A stretch of 10,212 nt of DNA from Chloroflexota bacterium (lineage in GTDB: Bacteria > Chloroflexota > Anaerolineae > B4-G1 > SLSP01): contig JAKJAB010000102.1 in assembly GCA_022707725.1 (NCBI GenBank), forward strand, positions 1-10,212. The letters run 5' to 3'. Both the position numbers and the translations under genes were made by a program. Positions 1-5,970 of this stretch are shown here, piece by piece. Within the stretch, counting starts at the first letter, position 1; each line of letters begins with the position of its first letter. The notes under the pieces are model-generated. The model saw nothing but the letters and a program-made list of their open reading frames with translations, did no database searches and was not told the DNA's origin.

Positions 1-2
1 CC

Positions 3-665
3 GCACCTGGAGCCTTGCCCGTATCAGAAGAAAACCAGGCGGTCGTCCCGCCGCCATTGCCAGAGACGCCGCCCCCCCTTCCCGAAACACTGCCTAAGAC
101 AGTCGTCACCGCGCAATCTCCCACTCCGCCTGCGTCGCGCGCCCAATCCAGGCCCGAAGCGCCGCAGGTCGCGCCGCCGGCATCCACAGCATCCTCGTCC
201 AAGCCGGTAACGCGCGCCCAACTCGCCTGGGTCAGCTTCGGTGTCTTTGCCGCGACACTGATCATCACCCTCGCCTTGACCATGGGTATTCTGATGGGCC
301 TCAATGGCGGATTGTCTTTCGCTTCGCCAGACGATGTCGCGCGGGTCTCGCGCGAAGTGACTGCACTCCAGAGTAAAGTCCAAACACTGGAGCAATCGCT
401 GACCAGCGTCCAGACCCGGTTGAAAAACCTTGAGACGTTGAGCGAACGCATCCAGGCGTTGGAGACGGCGAAGGGCGACTTGCAGCGTGAAGTCGATACG
501 CTGGCAACGCAGACAAAGACCTTGAACACGCAGGTCCAAGACCTGGAACAGGCGACTACTGCACTCAACACGCAAATGGAGCGCGTGCAGGCACAGTCGG
601 AGCGCGTCCAACAGGTGATGGACGGCCTGCGCAACCTGCTCAACAATCTCTTTCCCCAGGATTAG
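3..665 (+). CDS. Membrane-anchored coiled-coil protein, 5' end probably outside the window
   Basis: The reading frame is open to the left edge (Ala-Pro-Gly-Ala before a TTG at 15), so the true start probably lies upstream. The TTG has GGAG only 2 bases away, too close for a good ribosome site. Counting from the TTG, residues 10-65 are rich in Pro, Ala and Ser. Residues 71-95 form one hydrophobic membrane helix, and residues about 105-210 are a long heptad-patterned coiled coil rich in Gln, Leu, Glu and Thr. This predicts a proline-rich, probably cytoplasmic N-terminus and an extracytoplasmic coiled coil. I do not recognise a family. The next gene starts 9 bases downstream and has the same membrane-plus-coiled-coil layout, which suggests the two products work together, perhaps in the cell envelope (inference). 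The frame is certain; the function is unknown. Confidence 0.8.
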   Translation, partial: APGALPVSEENQAVVPPPLPETPPPLPETLPKTVVTAQSPTPPASRAQSRPEAPQVAPPASTASSSKPVTRAQLAWVSFGVFAATLIITLALTMGILMGLNGGLSFASPDDVARVSREVTALQSKVQTLEQSLTSVQTRLKNLETLSERIQALETAKGDLQREVDTLATQTKTLNTQVQDLEQATTALNTQMERVQAQSERVQQVMDGLRNLLNNLFPQD

Positions 666-674
666 GAGGGCGCG

Positions 675-1682
675 ATGACAACAGAATCTTCTCCACCGGG
701 CGGCCCTTCCTTCGGACGAAGGCTACTGCTCGCTTTTGGAAAACTGGCAAAATTTACACTGCGGTTGATATTTGTCGTGGTGATCGGCGTGCTGCTTGGA
801 GCGGGCATCTACTGGGCCGCGTCCTACGGGATTGCGGTGATCAACCGGCAGGTATTCCAGCCCATTCAGAACCACACCAGGCAATTGGACGATCTGGAAA
901 GCCGCTATGCGCAGGATTATAGCCGGCTGAACGAACAAACCCAGGCGTTACAGGAACAGACCCAGGCATTACAAGAGCAAATCGACGCACTGGAACACCA
1001 AGACGATCTCACGAGCGAGGCATTGGATGCACTACAAACCCGATTGACATCGTCAGAGGCGCTCATGGGTGAAGTACGGACAACGCTGGATACCGCACAA
1101 GAAAGCCTTGGCGCCCTCGAGGACCAACAAACCGCCTTCGGCCCGGACCTCACAAAACTACAAACCGCGCTGAAGAAGCTGGAAACAACGGTGGGCGACC
1201 TGACAGAAGCCACGGCGCTCATCATTTCTGATGTGGCGGCGCTCGGCATCACCGTCAAGGACGAAGCGCCATTGATCGGCGTCCGCACCGATGTACAGTT
1301 GCTCAAAGCCATGGAATTGCTCACACGCGCGCGCCTGGAATTAGCGCAAGACAATCTCGGGGCAGCGGCGACCGAGGCGCAAGAAGCGCGCGGCGTGCTG
1401 CTGGCGCTAAACGCGGCAGTTCCAGCGGAGCAGCAAAGCGCGCTCGAGGCCATCGTACAGCGCCTCGACCTGGGGCTGGCAAACCTGCCCAACGCGCCGC
1501 GCCTGGCCCAAGGCGACTTCGAGATCGCCTGGCAATTGCTCAGGCAGGGACTGCCTACAGTCACGCAACCCACCACAGCGACGTTACTCTCGCCGCTGGC
1601 GACCCCGCCGATCACAGCGACCGAAACGCTGACGGCGCCGCTCCCGGTGACGCCAACCGCCACACCGACGCCGAGGCCGTAG
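675..1682 (+). CDS. Single-pass membrane protein with long coiled coil and helical C-terminal domain
   Basis: The ATG start has a strong AGGAGGG ribosome site (664-670) that overlaps the stop codon of the preceding gene, so the two are probably translated together. Of 335 residues, 31-56 form one membrane helix and about 65-185 a coiled coil with an internal heptad duplication. Residues about 205-292 are an amphipathic helical region (LLKAMELLTRARLELAQDN and following) and 295-335 a Thr/Pro tail ending in TPTPRP. The order membrane helix, coiled coil, then a helical region with repeated 'LL..A...L' spacing recalls the architecture of HemX-type proteins, but I see no diagnostic motif and no heme biosynthesis gene nearby. 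It is best called a hypothetical envelope protein. A scaffold or cell-surface organising role is only inference. Confidence 0.85.
   Translation: MTTESSPPGGPSFGRRLLLAFGKLAKFTLRLIFVVVIGVLLGAGIYWAASYGIAVINRQVFQPIQNHTRQLDDLESRYAQDYSRLNEQTQALQEQTQALQEQIDALEHQDDLTSEALDALQTRLTSSEALMGEVRTTLDTAQESLGALEDQQTAFGPDLTKLQTALKKLETTVGDLTEATALIISDVAALGITVKDEAPLIGVRTDVQLLKAMELLTRARLELAQDNLGAAATEAQEARGVLLALNAAVPAEQQSALEAIVQRLDLGLANLPNAPRLAQGDFEIAWQLLRQGLPTVTQPTTATLLSPLATPPITATETLTAPLPVTPTATPTPRP
933..995 (+). repeat. Three 21-base heptad-encoding units inside the coiled-coil gene
   Basis: Units at 933-953 and 954-974 are nearly identical (GAACARACCCAGGCRTTACA), and a more diverged third unit follows at 975-995. 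They encode EQTQALQ, EQTQALQ and EQIDALE, that is, successive coiled-coil heptads. The near-identity at DNA level suggests a recent in-frame duplication that lengthened the coil. Confidence 0.75.
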
Positions 1683-1747
1683 TTTGGATTGTCCGCTATA
1701 CTGTAGCATAAGGAGGCTAACGAGCCTTTAGAAAATAATCCATCCAT

Positions 1748-1752
1748 GGAGG
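1748..1752 (+). promoter_or_regulatory. GGAGG ribosome binding site fixing a GTG start
   Basis: GGAGG lies 7 bases before the GTG at 1760. This supports GTG as the start of the homoserine dehydrogenase and puts the GLGNIG nucleotide-binding motif close to the N-terminus, as expected. An ATG overlapping the site (1746) opens only a 5-codon frame. Confidence 0.75.
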
Positions 1753-1759
1753 TTTCCTG

Positions 1760-2863
1760 GTGAATCGTGACACACGTGAAGTTCCACTAATCTTACTTGG
1801 CCTGGGTAACATCGGCGGGACACTGCTCCGCCAGATTTTGGAGACGCGCGCGACAGTAGCGGAACGCACCGGATTGCGGCTGGTTCCTATCGCGGCGGCG
1901 GACGTGAGCGGCTTGCTCTACGCCGCCGAAGGGTTACCCGAAGCGACGCTCACCGCCGCGTTGGAGGCGACGCAGGATGGCGGCACACTCGCCGCGTTGG
2001 TTGGCCAGCGCCTGCTGCCCGGCGCGCGCCCGCTGGCCGACTTGCCCACTGTCTTACAGCCTGGCGCGATCCTCGCCGACCTGACTGCCTCGCCCAAGAC
2101 CGCGCCCACCCTACACGCCGCGCTCGCTGCCGGCTGCGGTGTCGTACTGGCGAACAAGATTCCGCTGGCCGGGCCATGGGACGAGGCCGCCCCGCTGCTG
2201 GCGCACCCGCGCCTGCGCTACGAAGTCACCGTGGGGGCCGGCCTGCCGGTCATCCAGACGCTCCACGACCTGCGCGACACTGGCGACGCCATCACGCTGA
2301 TCGAAGGCTGCGTCAGCGGCACACTCGGCTACCTGTGCGCCGAACTGGAACGCGGCGTCCCCTACTCGCAGGCGGTGGCGCAAGCGCGCGCCCTCGGCTA
2401 CACCGAGCCGGACCCCCGCGACGACCTCAGCGGCAAAGATGTGGCGCGCAAAGCCCTCATCCTGGCGCGCACCGCCGGCTGGCCACTGGAAGAACACCAT
2501 CTAACCGTCGAACCCTTGTGCAGCGAGGCGTTGGCGGGACTTTCCATCGAGGCGTTCATGGCCGCCGCCGCCACGCTGGATGCCGCGTATGCCGCTCGCG
2601 TCGCAGCCGCGCAAACACAGGGAAACGTGCTGCGCTACATCGCGCGCGTCACGCCGGAGGGCAGCGCGGTCGGGCTGACCGCCGTGGAACGCGACGGGCC
2701 GCTCGGCGCGTTGCGCGGGCCAGCCAACTACATCGCCTTGCACACCGCCCGTTACCAACCGCTCCCGCTAGCGCTTTCCGGTCCCGGCGCAGGCCGCGAG
2801 GTTACGGCTGCGGGCGTGCTCAGCGACATCCTCGAATTGGCGCGGCGCATGTCCAACGTCTAA
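1760..2863 (+). CDS. hom: Homoserine dehydrogenase (ThrA/Hom6 type, without aspartokinase or ACT domain)
   Basis: It reduces aspartate-4-semialdehyde to homoserine with NAD(P)H, the branch point to threonine and methionine, in the cytoplasm. Of 367 residues, 14-19 (GLGNIG) are the Rossmann dinucleotide motif, 131-133 (ANK) the conserved loop, 158-165 (VGAGLPVI) a family motif, and 212-235 the family signature (YTEPDPRDDLSGKDVARK). By alignment from memory with yeast Hom6, E216, D221, D227 and K231 match E208, D213, D219 and the catalytic K223. The signature and the C-terminal RYQPLPLALSGPGAG/VTAAGV match the dehydrogenase half of ThrA far better than the usual bacterial monofunctional enzyme. 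There is no N-terminal kinase and no C-terminal ACT domain, so threonine feedback through ACT is not expected. Its stop overlaps the stop of the convergent gene. No other threonine-pathway gene is in the window. Confidence 0.93.
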   Translation: MNRDTREVPLILLGLGNIGGTLLRQILETRATVAERTGLRLVPIAAADVSGLLYAAEGLPEATLTAALEATQDGGTLAALVGQRLLPGARPLADLPTVLQPGAILADLTASPKTAPTLHAALAAGCGVVLANKIPLAGPWDEAAPLLAHPRLRYEVTVGAGLPVIQTLHDLRDTGDAITLIEGCVSGTLGYLCAELERGVPYSQAVAQARALGYTEPDPRDDLSGKDVARKALILARTAGWPLEEHHLTVEPLCSEALAGLSIEAFMAAAATLDAAYAARVAAAQTQGNVLRYIARVTPEGSAVGLTAVERDGPLGALRGPANYIALHTARYQPLPLALSGPGAGREVTAAGVLSDILELARRMSNV

Positions 2864-3618
2864 GACTGCGCCGGATAGTGGCGCACGTGACTTTCGCCGC
2901 GATTCTTCACCAGACGATCGCCGACCTGCCACTGGGGCATGGCGCGCATCTTCTTGACCTTGCCGTTGTCGCGGCGGACGTAGGCGAAGAGCACATTCTC
3001 GGTATAGGAGTAGCCCTCGTCATCGGACCTGCGCACTTTCTCGATCCGCAGATCCTGCACTGTGCCAGACCACGCCGAAGAAAGCGTCGCCAATAGAATC
3101 ACCAGGCTGATGAACGCCGCCAACGCCACGCCAAGCATCCCCACCGGTTCCTCATGTCCCCAAAAAATGAAGACGACGACGCCAATGATGGCCCAAATCA
3201 CCGCCCATATCACGAGATAGAGCAGGGTTTTTCCGCATCCCCCACCCTTTTCGACCTGCTGCTGAGCCTGAACCGGTTGCGGTCTCGGTTGGGGTTGCGG
3301 TTGCGCAGGTTGCGGGCGAGGCTGTGGGCGCGGTTGAGGTTGCGGTTGCGCCGGCCGTGAGCGGACCTGCGGAGAGGGCATCGCAGGCGGCGGCGGGGGC
3401 GGGGGCGGCGTCTGCGTTGGCGGTTGCGCCGCGCGCCACTGCCCGCCCTCGTGGACGAACCACTGTCCGGTGCGCTCCTGCGGCATCCACAAGCGCCCGT
3501 GCGCGTCGGTCACGCGCAGCAGGTTCAGTTCAGCGCGATACTGCTCCGGCGTGATCGCGCCGCGCTTGCGCTGGTCTTCCAAAAATCGAAAACGTTGTTC
3601 GGCTTCATTAAAGTCCAT
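2860..3618 (-). CDS. SHOCT-like, proline-rich, two-helix membrane protein
   Basis: The 252-residue product has three parts. Residues 3-35 resemble the SHOCT short helical motif (FLEDQRKRGAITPEQYRAEL), followed by a Trp-containing segment (GRLWMPQERTGQWFVHEGGQW, about 41-61). Residues 65-122 are an extreme Pro/Gln/Arg tract. Two membrane helices follow at about 131-153 and 159-181, then a C-terminal domain of about 70 residues starting WSGTVQDL and containing YVRRDNGK and WQVGDRLVK, like a small beta-barrel. The SHOCT-plus-Trp segment is often found in membrane proteins of unknown role. ATG with GAGGTG just upstream (3623-3628) supports the start. The last codon and stop overlap the stop of hom in a tail-to-tail arrangement. 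Function unknown; a signalling or envelope-stress role would be a guess. Confidence 0.85.
   Translation of the reverse strand: MDFNEAEQRFRFLEDQRKRGAITPEQYRAELNLLRVTDAHGRLWMPQERTGQWFVHEGGQWRAAQPPTQTPPPPPPPPAMPSPQVRSRPAQPQPQPRPQPRPQPAQPQPQPRPQPVQAQQQVEKGGGCGKTLLYLVIWAVIWAIIGVVVFIFWGHEEPVGMLGVALAAFISLVILLATLSSAWSGTVQDLRIEKVRRSDDEGYSYTENVLFAYVRRDNGKVKKMRAMPQWQVGDRLVKNRGESHVRHYPAQS
3253..3417 (-). repeat. Low-complexity tract encoding Pro/Gln/Arg repeats
   Basis: Short GGTTGCGG-like words recur on the + strand and encode a run of Pro, then alternating PQ and RP pairs, on the minus strand. The codon-level repetition makes this stretch prone to slippage. It forms the linker between the SHOCT-like head and the membrane helices. 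Confidence 0.7.
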
Positions 3619-3639
3619 TTCTCACCTCAACAATGAATA

Positions 3640-3668
3640 TGTATAGACTCAAAGTGTTTTTCTGTCAG
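3640..3668 (-). promoter_or_regulatory. Candidate sigma-70 promoter for the SHOCT-like gene
   Basis: On the minus strand CTGACA (3663-3668; 5 of 6 to consensus) is followed by a 17-base spacer and TATACA (3640-3645; 4 of 6), 21 bases before the ATG at 3618. The -35 box overlaps the outer edge of the inverted repeat at 3665-3720. The -10 lacks the conserved final T, so this is only a candidate. Confidence 0.4.
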
Positions 3669-3720
3669 CAGATTTAGCAGATCAAGCAGATTCTTTGATT
3701 TAATCCGCTAAATCTGCTGA
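3665..3720. repeat. Imperfect inverted repeat with 18-base arms
   Basis: Arm TCAGCAGATTTAGCAGAT (3665-3682) pairs with ATCCGCTAAATCTGCTGA (3703-3720) with one mismatch. ATCAA and TTGAT (3681-3685, 3695-3699) could extend the stem inward. It is AT-richer than the surrounding genes and non-coding. No T-run follows on the minus strand, so it does not look like a terminator. It may be a dispersed repeat. Confidence 0.75.
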
Positions 3721-3727
3721 TAAAAAA

Positions 3728-3840
3728 TCGCAACTATTCAGCCTTGAGGTGGGACGCACTTAGCCGAACCCAAAACGACAATTTTTACGCTTCCTGCTGT
3801 CATTGCGGCGTAAAAGTGCGCCCCACCTGAATAGTTGCGA
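3728..3840. repeat. 113-base palindromic MITE-like element, possible terminator for the lyase-like gene
   Basis: Outer arms TCGCAACTATTCAG (3728-3741) and CTGAATAGTTGCGA (3827-3840) are perfect complements. Inner arms AGGTGGGACGCACTT (3747-3761) and AAGTGCGCCCCACCT (3814-3828) differ at one base, with about 6 extra bases in the left arm. A further stem TTTTACGC/GCGTAAAA (3783-3790, 3808-3815) lies in the middle. It has no coding capacity. Read on the minus strand, the final stem runs directly into six T (3722-3727), so it could end transcription of the gene that stops at 3846. The long, almost complete palindrome is typical of a miniature inverted-repeat element. No target-site duplication is obvious. 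Confidence 0.7.
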
Positions 3841-3845
3841 AAAAT

Positions 3846-4964
3846 CTATGATGTACGGGCGATCAGATCCGCCGTGTAAGCCATCGCCACGTCCACCACA
3901 CCACGCACGGTGGTGGTGAAAACGACGACCTGATCCCCAAAACCAAAGCGCGGGTGCGGATCGATGTGGTAATGCGCGCCGGTGTAGTTCGGCATCTCCG
4001 GGTTATCGACCAGGCGCACGCTCTTGCCCGTCTCGCGGTTGAAGAAGTTCACTGTCGAGGGGCAGCCGCGATAAAAGCGGGGATTGGCGTCGCCGATGAG
4101 ATATTGTCCCGTCGCGCTGCTATGGGAATGCCAGCGCCCGCCCGCGAACGGGATTTCCTCGACGGCTGACGTGGCGATGTTCACCCGCCACACGCCAACG
4201 TCGCTCTTGATGCAGTACACGTGCTGCCCATCGGGGTCCCACCACTCGTGGGTGAGGCGTGTGGGCGTGGGCATAATGGGACGGGGTTTCTCGCCGCGCC
4301 GGATGAGCCACAGGCGGTCCACGATGTTGAAACGCAGGCCGGTGATCGGGTCGGGGTGATTCTCCTGCGCGAAGAGCACGCAGTCGGGGTCGGTGGGGCT
4401 GAACTGCGCATGGTTGTAGTTGCGTTGGAAGGTGTGCCACAGCTCGAAGTCGCTGCCATCCACGGGCAGCGCGCCGAAGACGAACTGCAAACCCACCGAG
4501 GCGTCGATGAAGAACGCGCGCCCGTCCGCCGATTTGGTGAGGTGGGTCGCCACGCGCTCGATCGGACGCATCATCGTCAGCTCTTCCGGCAGGCGATTGA
4601 CCAGCACCGCGTCGTCGCCGGGCTGTGGGCCGCGCCGCCAGACGCCAGCGCCCATCCCCCAGTAGACATCCCCGGTCTCGATGTCCACAAAGGGTGAGGC
4701 GTGGTTGAACTGTGTATCGGGGAAGTGACGCACCTCCTGCATCTCAAAATCCACCACGCCGAGCGTGCGGCCCTGCGCCGCCGTCCCAGACGGGGGAAAC
4801 GCGCAGTAAAACCACCAATAGCGCCCGTCGCGCGTCAGGCTTTCGTTGACGAAATAGAACGCTTCCTGCACGGGGGCAATCTTGTGAGTCAGGATATAGC
4901 TCGTCACGCCGGACTCCGGGTCGGTCCAGGGGGTAAACAGTTTCGATTTTGCCAGTTCGATCAT
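3846..4964 (-). CDS. Oligogalacturonate-lyase-like beta-propeller protein
   Basis: I chose the ATG at 4964 (372 residues) because GGAGG sits 5 bases upstream; a TTG four codons earlier overlaps that site. The sequence resembles the seven-bladed oligogalacturonate lyase family (polysaccharide lyase 22), which cleaves short pectin oligomers with a bound divalent metal. Family-like segments are NHAQFSPTDPD (about 184-194), VDRLWLI (215-221), THEWWDPDG (238-246), GRWHSHSSATGQYL (276-289) and AHYHIDPHPRF (330-340). They supply conserved His candidates H239, H279/H281, H331, H333 and H337. No signal peptide is visible, so it is likely cytoplasmic. A related propeller with another substrate is possible, because the arginine and glutamine ligands of known enzymes cannot be assigned by eye. 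It is divergent from the SIMPL gene. Confidence 0.75.
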   Translation of the reverse strand: MIELAKSKLFTPWTDPESGVTSYILTHKIAPVQEAFYFVNESLTRDGRYWWFYCAFPPSGTAAQGRTLGVVDFEMQEVRHFPDTQFNHASPFVDIETGDVYWGMGAGVWRRGPQPGDDAVLVNRLPEELTMMRPIERVATHLTKSADGRAFFIDASVGLQFVFGALPVDGSDFELWHTFQRNYNHAQFSPTDPDCVLFAQENHPDPITGLRFNIVDRLWLIRRGEKPRPIMPTPTRLTHEWWDPDGQHVYCIKSDVGVWRVNIATSAVEEIPFAGGRWHSHSSATGQYLIGDANPRFYRGCPSTVNFFNRETGKSVRLVDNPEMPNYTGAHYHIDPHPRFGFGDQVVVFTTTVRGVVDVAMAYTADLIARTS

Positions 4965-4969
4965 CGCAT

Positions 4970-4974
4970 CCTCC
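4970..4974 (-). promoter_or_regulatory. GGAGG ribosome binding site fixing the lyase-like start
   Basis: Read on the minus strand, TTGGAGGATGCGATG has GGAGG 5 bases before the ATG at 4964. A TTG start at 4976 would place the site inside the coding sequence, so the ATG is preferred. Confidence 0.7.
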
Positions 4975-5039
4975 AACAGTAGAGAAATTGAACGTTGCGC
5001 CTAGTCTACCGCAGAACAAGATAAGGACAAGAAGCAAAC

Positions 5040-5053
5040 TGCAGGTATCTGCA
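5040..5053. promoter_or_regulatory. Perfect palindrome TGCAG-N4-CTGCA in the divergent promoter region
   Basis: TGCAG (5040-5044) and CTGCA (5049-5053) flank GTAT. The 14-base dyad lies 76 bases upstream of the lyase-like start and about 120 bases upstream of the SIMPL start. That is a sensible place for a dimeric regulator of either gene. No regulator gene is present in the window. Confidence 0.4.
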
Positions 5054-5067
5054 AAGTATCCACGCTT

Positions 5068-5086
5068 TGTCACAAGCCTGTCACAA
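5068..5086. repeat. Direct repeat TGTCACAA, 11 bases apart
   Basis: TGTCACAA occurs at 5068-5075 and 5079-5086. The 11-base period puts both copies on the same face of the helix, as for tandem regulator half-sites. TTGTCA at 5067-5072 also resembles a -35 box, but no -10 is found at the right distance. Confidence 0.4.
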
Positions 5087-5112
5087 TCACCAGATACGAT
5101 AAAACGTACAGT

Positions 5113-5146
5113 AGATCGTCTCACTAACGACGATCTGACTAACGAC
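5113..5146. promoter_or_regulatory. Inverted repeat AGATCGTC-N8-GACGATCT with overlapping direct repeat
   Basis: AGATCGTC (5113-5120) and GACGATCT (5129-5136) are perfect 8-base arms around an 8-base loop. ACTAACGAC occurs twice, at 5123-5131 and 5138-5146, 15 bases apart and overlapping the dyad. The structure lies 26-59 bases before the SIMPL start, where an operator or a leader hairpin could act. Confidence 0.5.
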
Positions 5147-5171
5147 TAGCAGACTATTATGGAGGAAAACA

Positions 5172-5936
5172 ATGCAACACAAGTCGATACTTTTATTGGG
5201 ACTGGCCTTACTCGCCGTGTTCCCGCTTGCCGGTGCGAAGATGAGCAACAACGCGCCAATCGCAGCCGAACCCGGCTTGATCAGCGTGAGCGGGGAAGCA
5301 GAAGTGCGTATTATGCCCGACGAGGTGATCCTGCGCCTGGGCGTCGAAACGTCGGACAAGAACCTGGCGAAGGCCAAACAACTGAACGATCAAATCGTCG
5401 CCAAGGTTCAGGCCGTGGCGAAACGATTCAGCATCCCGGCGGAGCGCGTGCAGACGGATTATCTCAACATCACGCCGCGCTACAACGACGGCTACACGCA
5501 GCGCGAGTTTATGGGATATTTCGTGCAGAGGACGATCGCCATCACCCTGCGCGACCTGACGAAGTTCGAGGACCTGCTCGGCGCCCTGCTGGAATCCGGC
5601 GTGAATTACGTCCACGGCATCGAATTCCGCACCACCGACCTGCGCAAATACCGCGACGAGGCGCGCGAACTGGCGCTCCAGGCCGCCCGCGAAAAGGCAA
5701 CCGCCATGGCCGCCGCGCTGGATCAGAAAATAGGCGAACCGCGTATCATCCAGGAAGAGGCCAACAGTTGGTGGTCGGGTTACGGCAGTGGGTGGTGGGG
5801 ACGCTGGGGCGGGATGACGCAAAACGTCGTCCAGGAGGTCGGCGGGGATTACGCCAGCTTCGACAGCAGCCTGGCGCCGGGACAGATCAGCGTCACGGCG
5901 CGGGTGGCGGTGAGTTTTGCGATGACGGCGAAGTAG
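5172..5936 (+). CDS. Secreted SIMPL-domain (DUF541) protein
   Basis: ATG is preceded by GGAGG (5161-5165). Of 254 residues, 1-22 look like a signal peptide (MQHKS, then LLLGLALLAVFPLAG). Residues 36-250 form the SIMPL/DUF541 domain: ISVSGEAEVRIMPDEVILRLGVET at the start, the middle helix-rich stretch, LRKYRDEARELALQAAREKA (about 157-176), and ISVTARVAVSF near the end. The family is named for a mouse signalling protein. Bacterial members are periplasmic or extracellular proteins of poorly known role, some linked to oxidative stress or channel-like oligomers. An unusual Trp/Gly-rich insert (199-214: NSWWSGYGSGWWGRWG) sits before the last strand. The gene is divergent from the lyase-like gene and convergent with the PHP gene. 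An overlapping longer frame gives an Arg-rich shadow and is not real. Confidence 0.92.
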   Translation: MQHKSILLLGLALLAVFPLAGAKMSNNAPIAAEPGLISVSGEAEVRIMPDEVILRLGVETSDKNLAKAKQLNDQIVAKVQAVAKRFSIPAERVQTDYLNITPRYNDGYTQREFMGYFVQRTIAITLRDLTKFEDLLGALLESGVNYVHGIEFRTTDLRKYRDEARELALQAAREKATAMAAALDQKIGEPRIIQEEANSWWSGYGSGWWGRWGGMTQNVVQEVGGDYASFDSSLAPGQISVTARVAVSFAMTAK

Positions 5937-5970
5937 CCCGCCGACCCGCGCATCCGTTTACGCTTCGCCG
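5926..5970. terminator. Weak inverted repeat across two convergent stop codons
   Basis: CGGCGAAG (5926-5933) and CTTCGCCG (5963-5970) are perfect arms separated by 29 bases that hold both stop codons. TTTT follows 5 bases after the right arm on the + strand. It could be a weak bidirectional terminator, but the long loop and short T-run make it uncertain. Confidence 0.3.

Noticed and set aside
1697..1702. TATACT as a -10 box before hom
   Set aside because: No acceptable -35 box is found 16-18 bases upstream (GCCGAG there) and there is no TGn extension.
1710..1733. Hairpin AGGCT-AACG-AGCCT as an attenuator before hom
   Set aside because: The stem is only 5 base pairs plus wobble pairs, no T-run follows it and no leader peptide rich in Thr or Ile is visible.
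917..1747. Minus-strand frame of 276 codons over the coiled-coil gene
   Set aside because: It is Ser/Val/Ala-rich with no domain, and is the antisense shadow of a coiled-coil gene with repetitive codons.
2176..3096. Plus-strand frame of 306 codons across the end of hom
   Set aside because: Extremely Arg-rich translation and overlap with the well-conserved homoserine dehydrogenase frame show it is a shadow.
5067..5100. TTGTCA and TACGAT as a promoter for the SIMPL gene
   Set aside because: The spacing is 22 bases, too long for a sigma-70 promoter.
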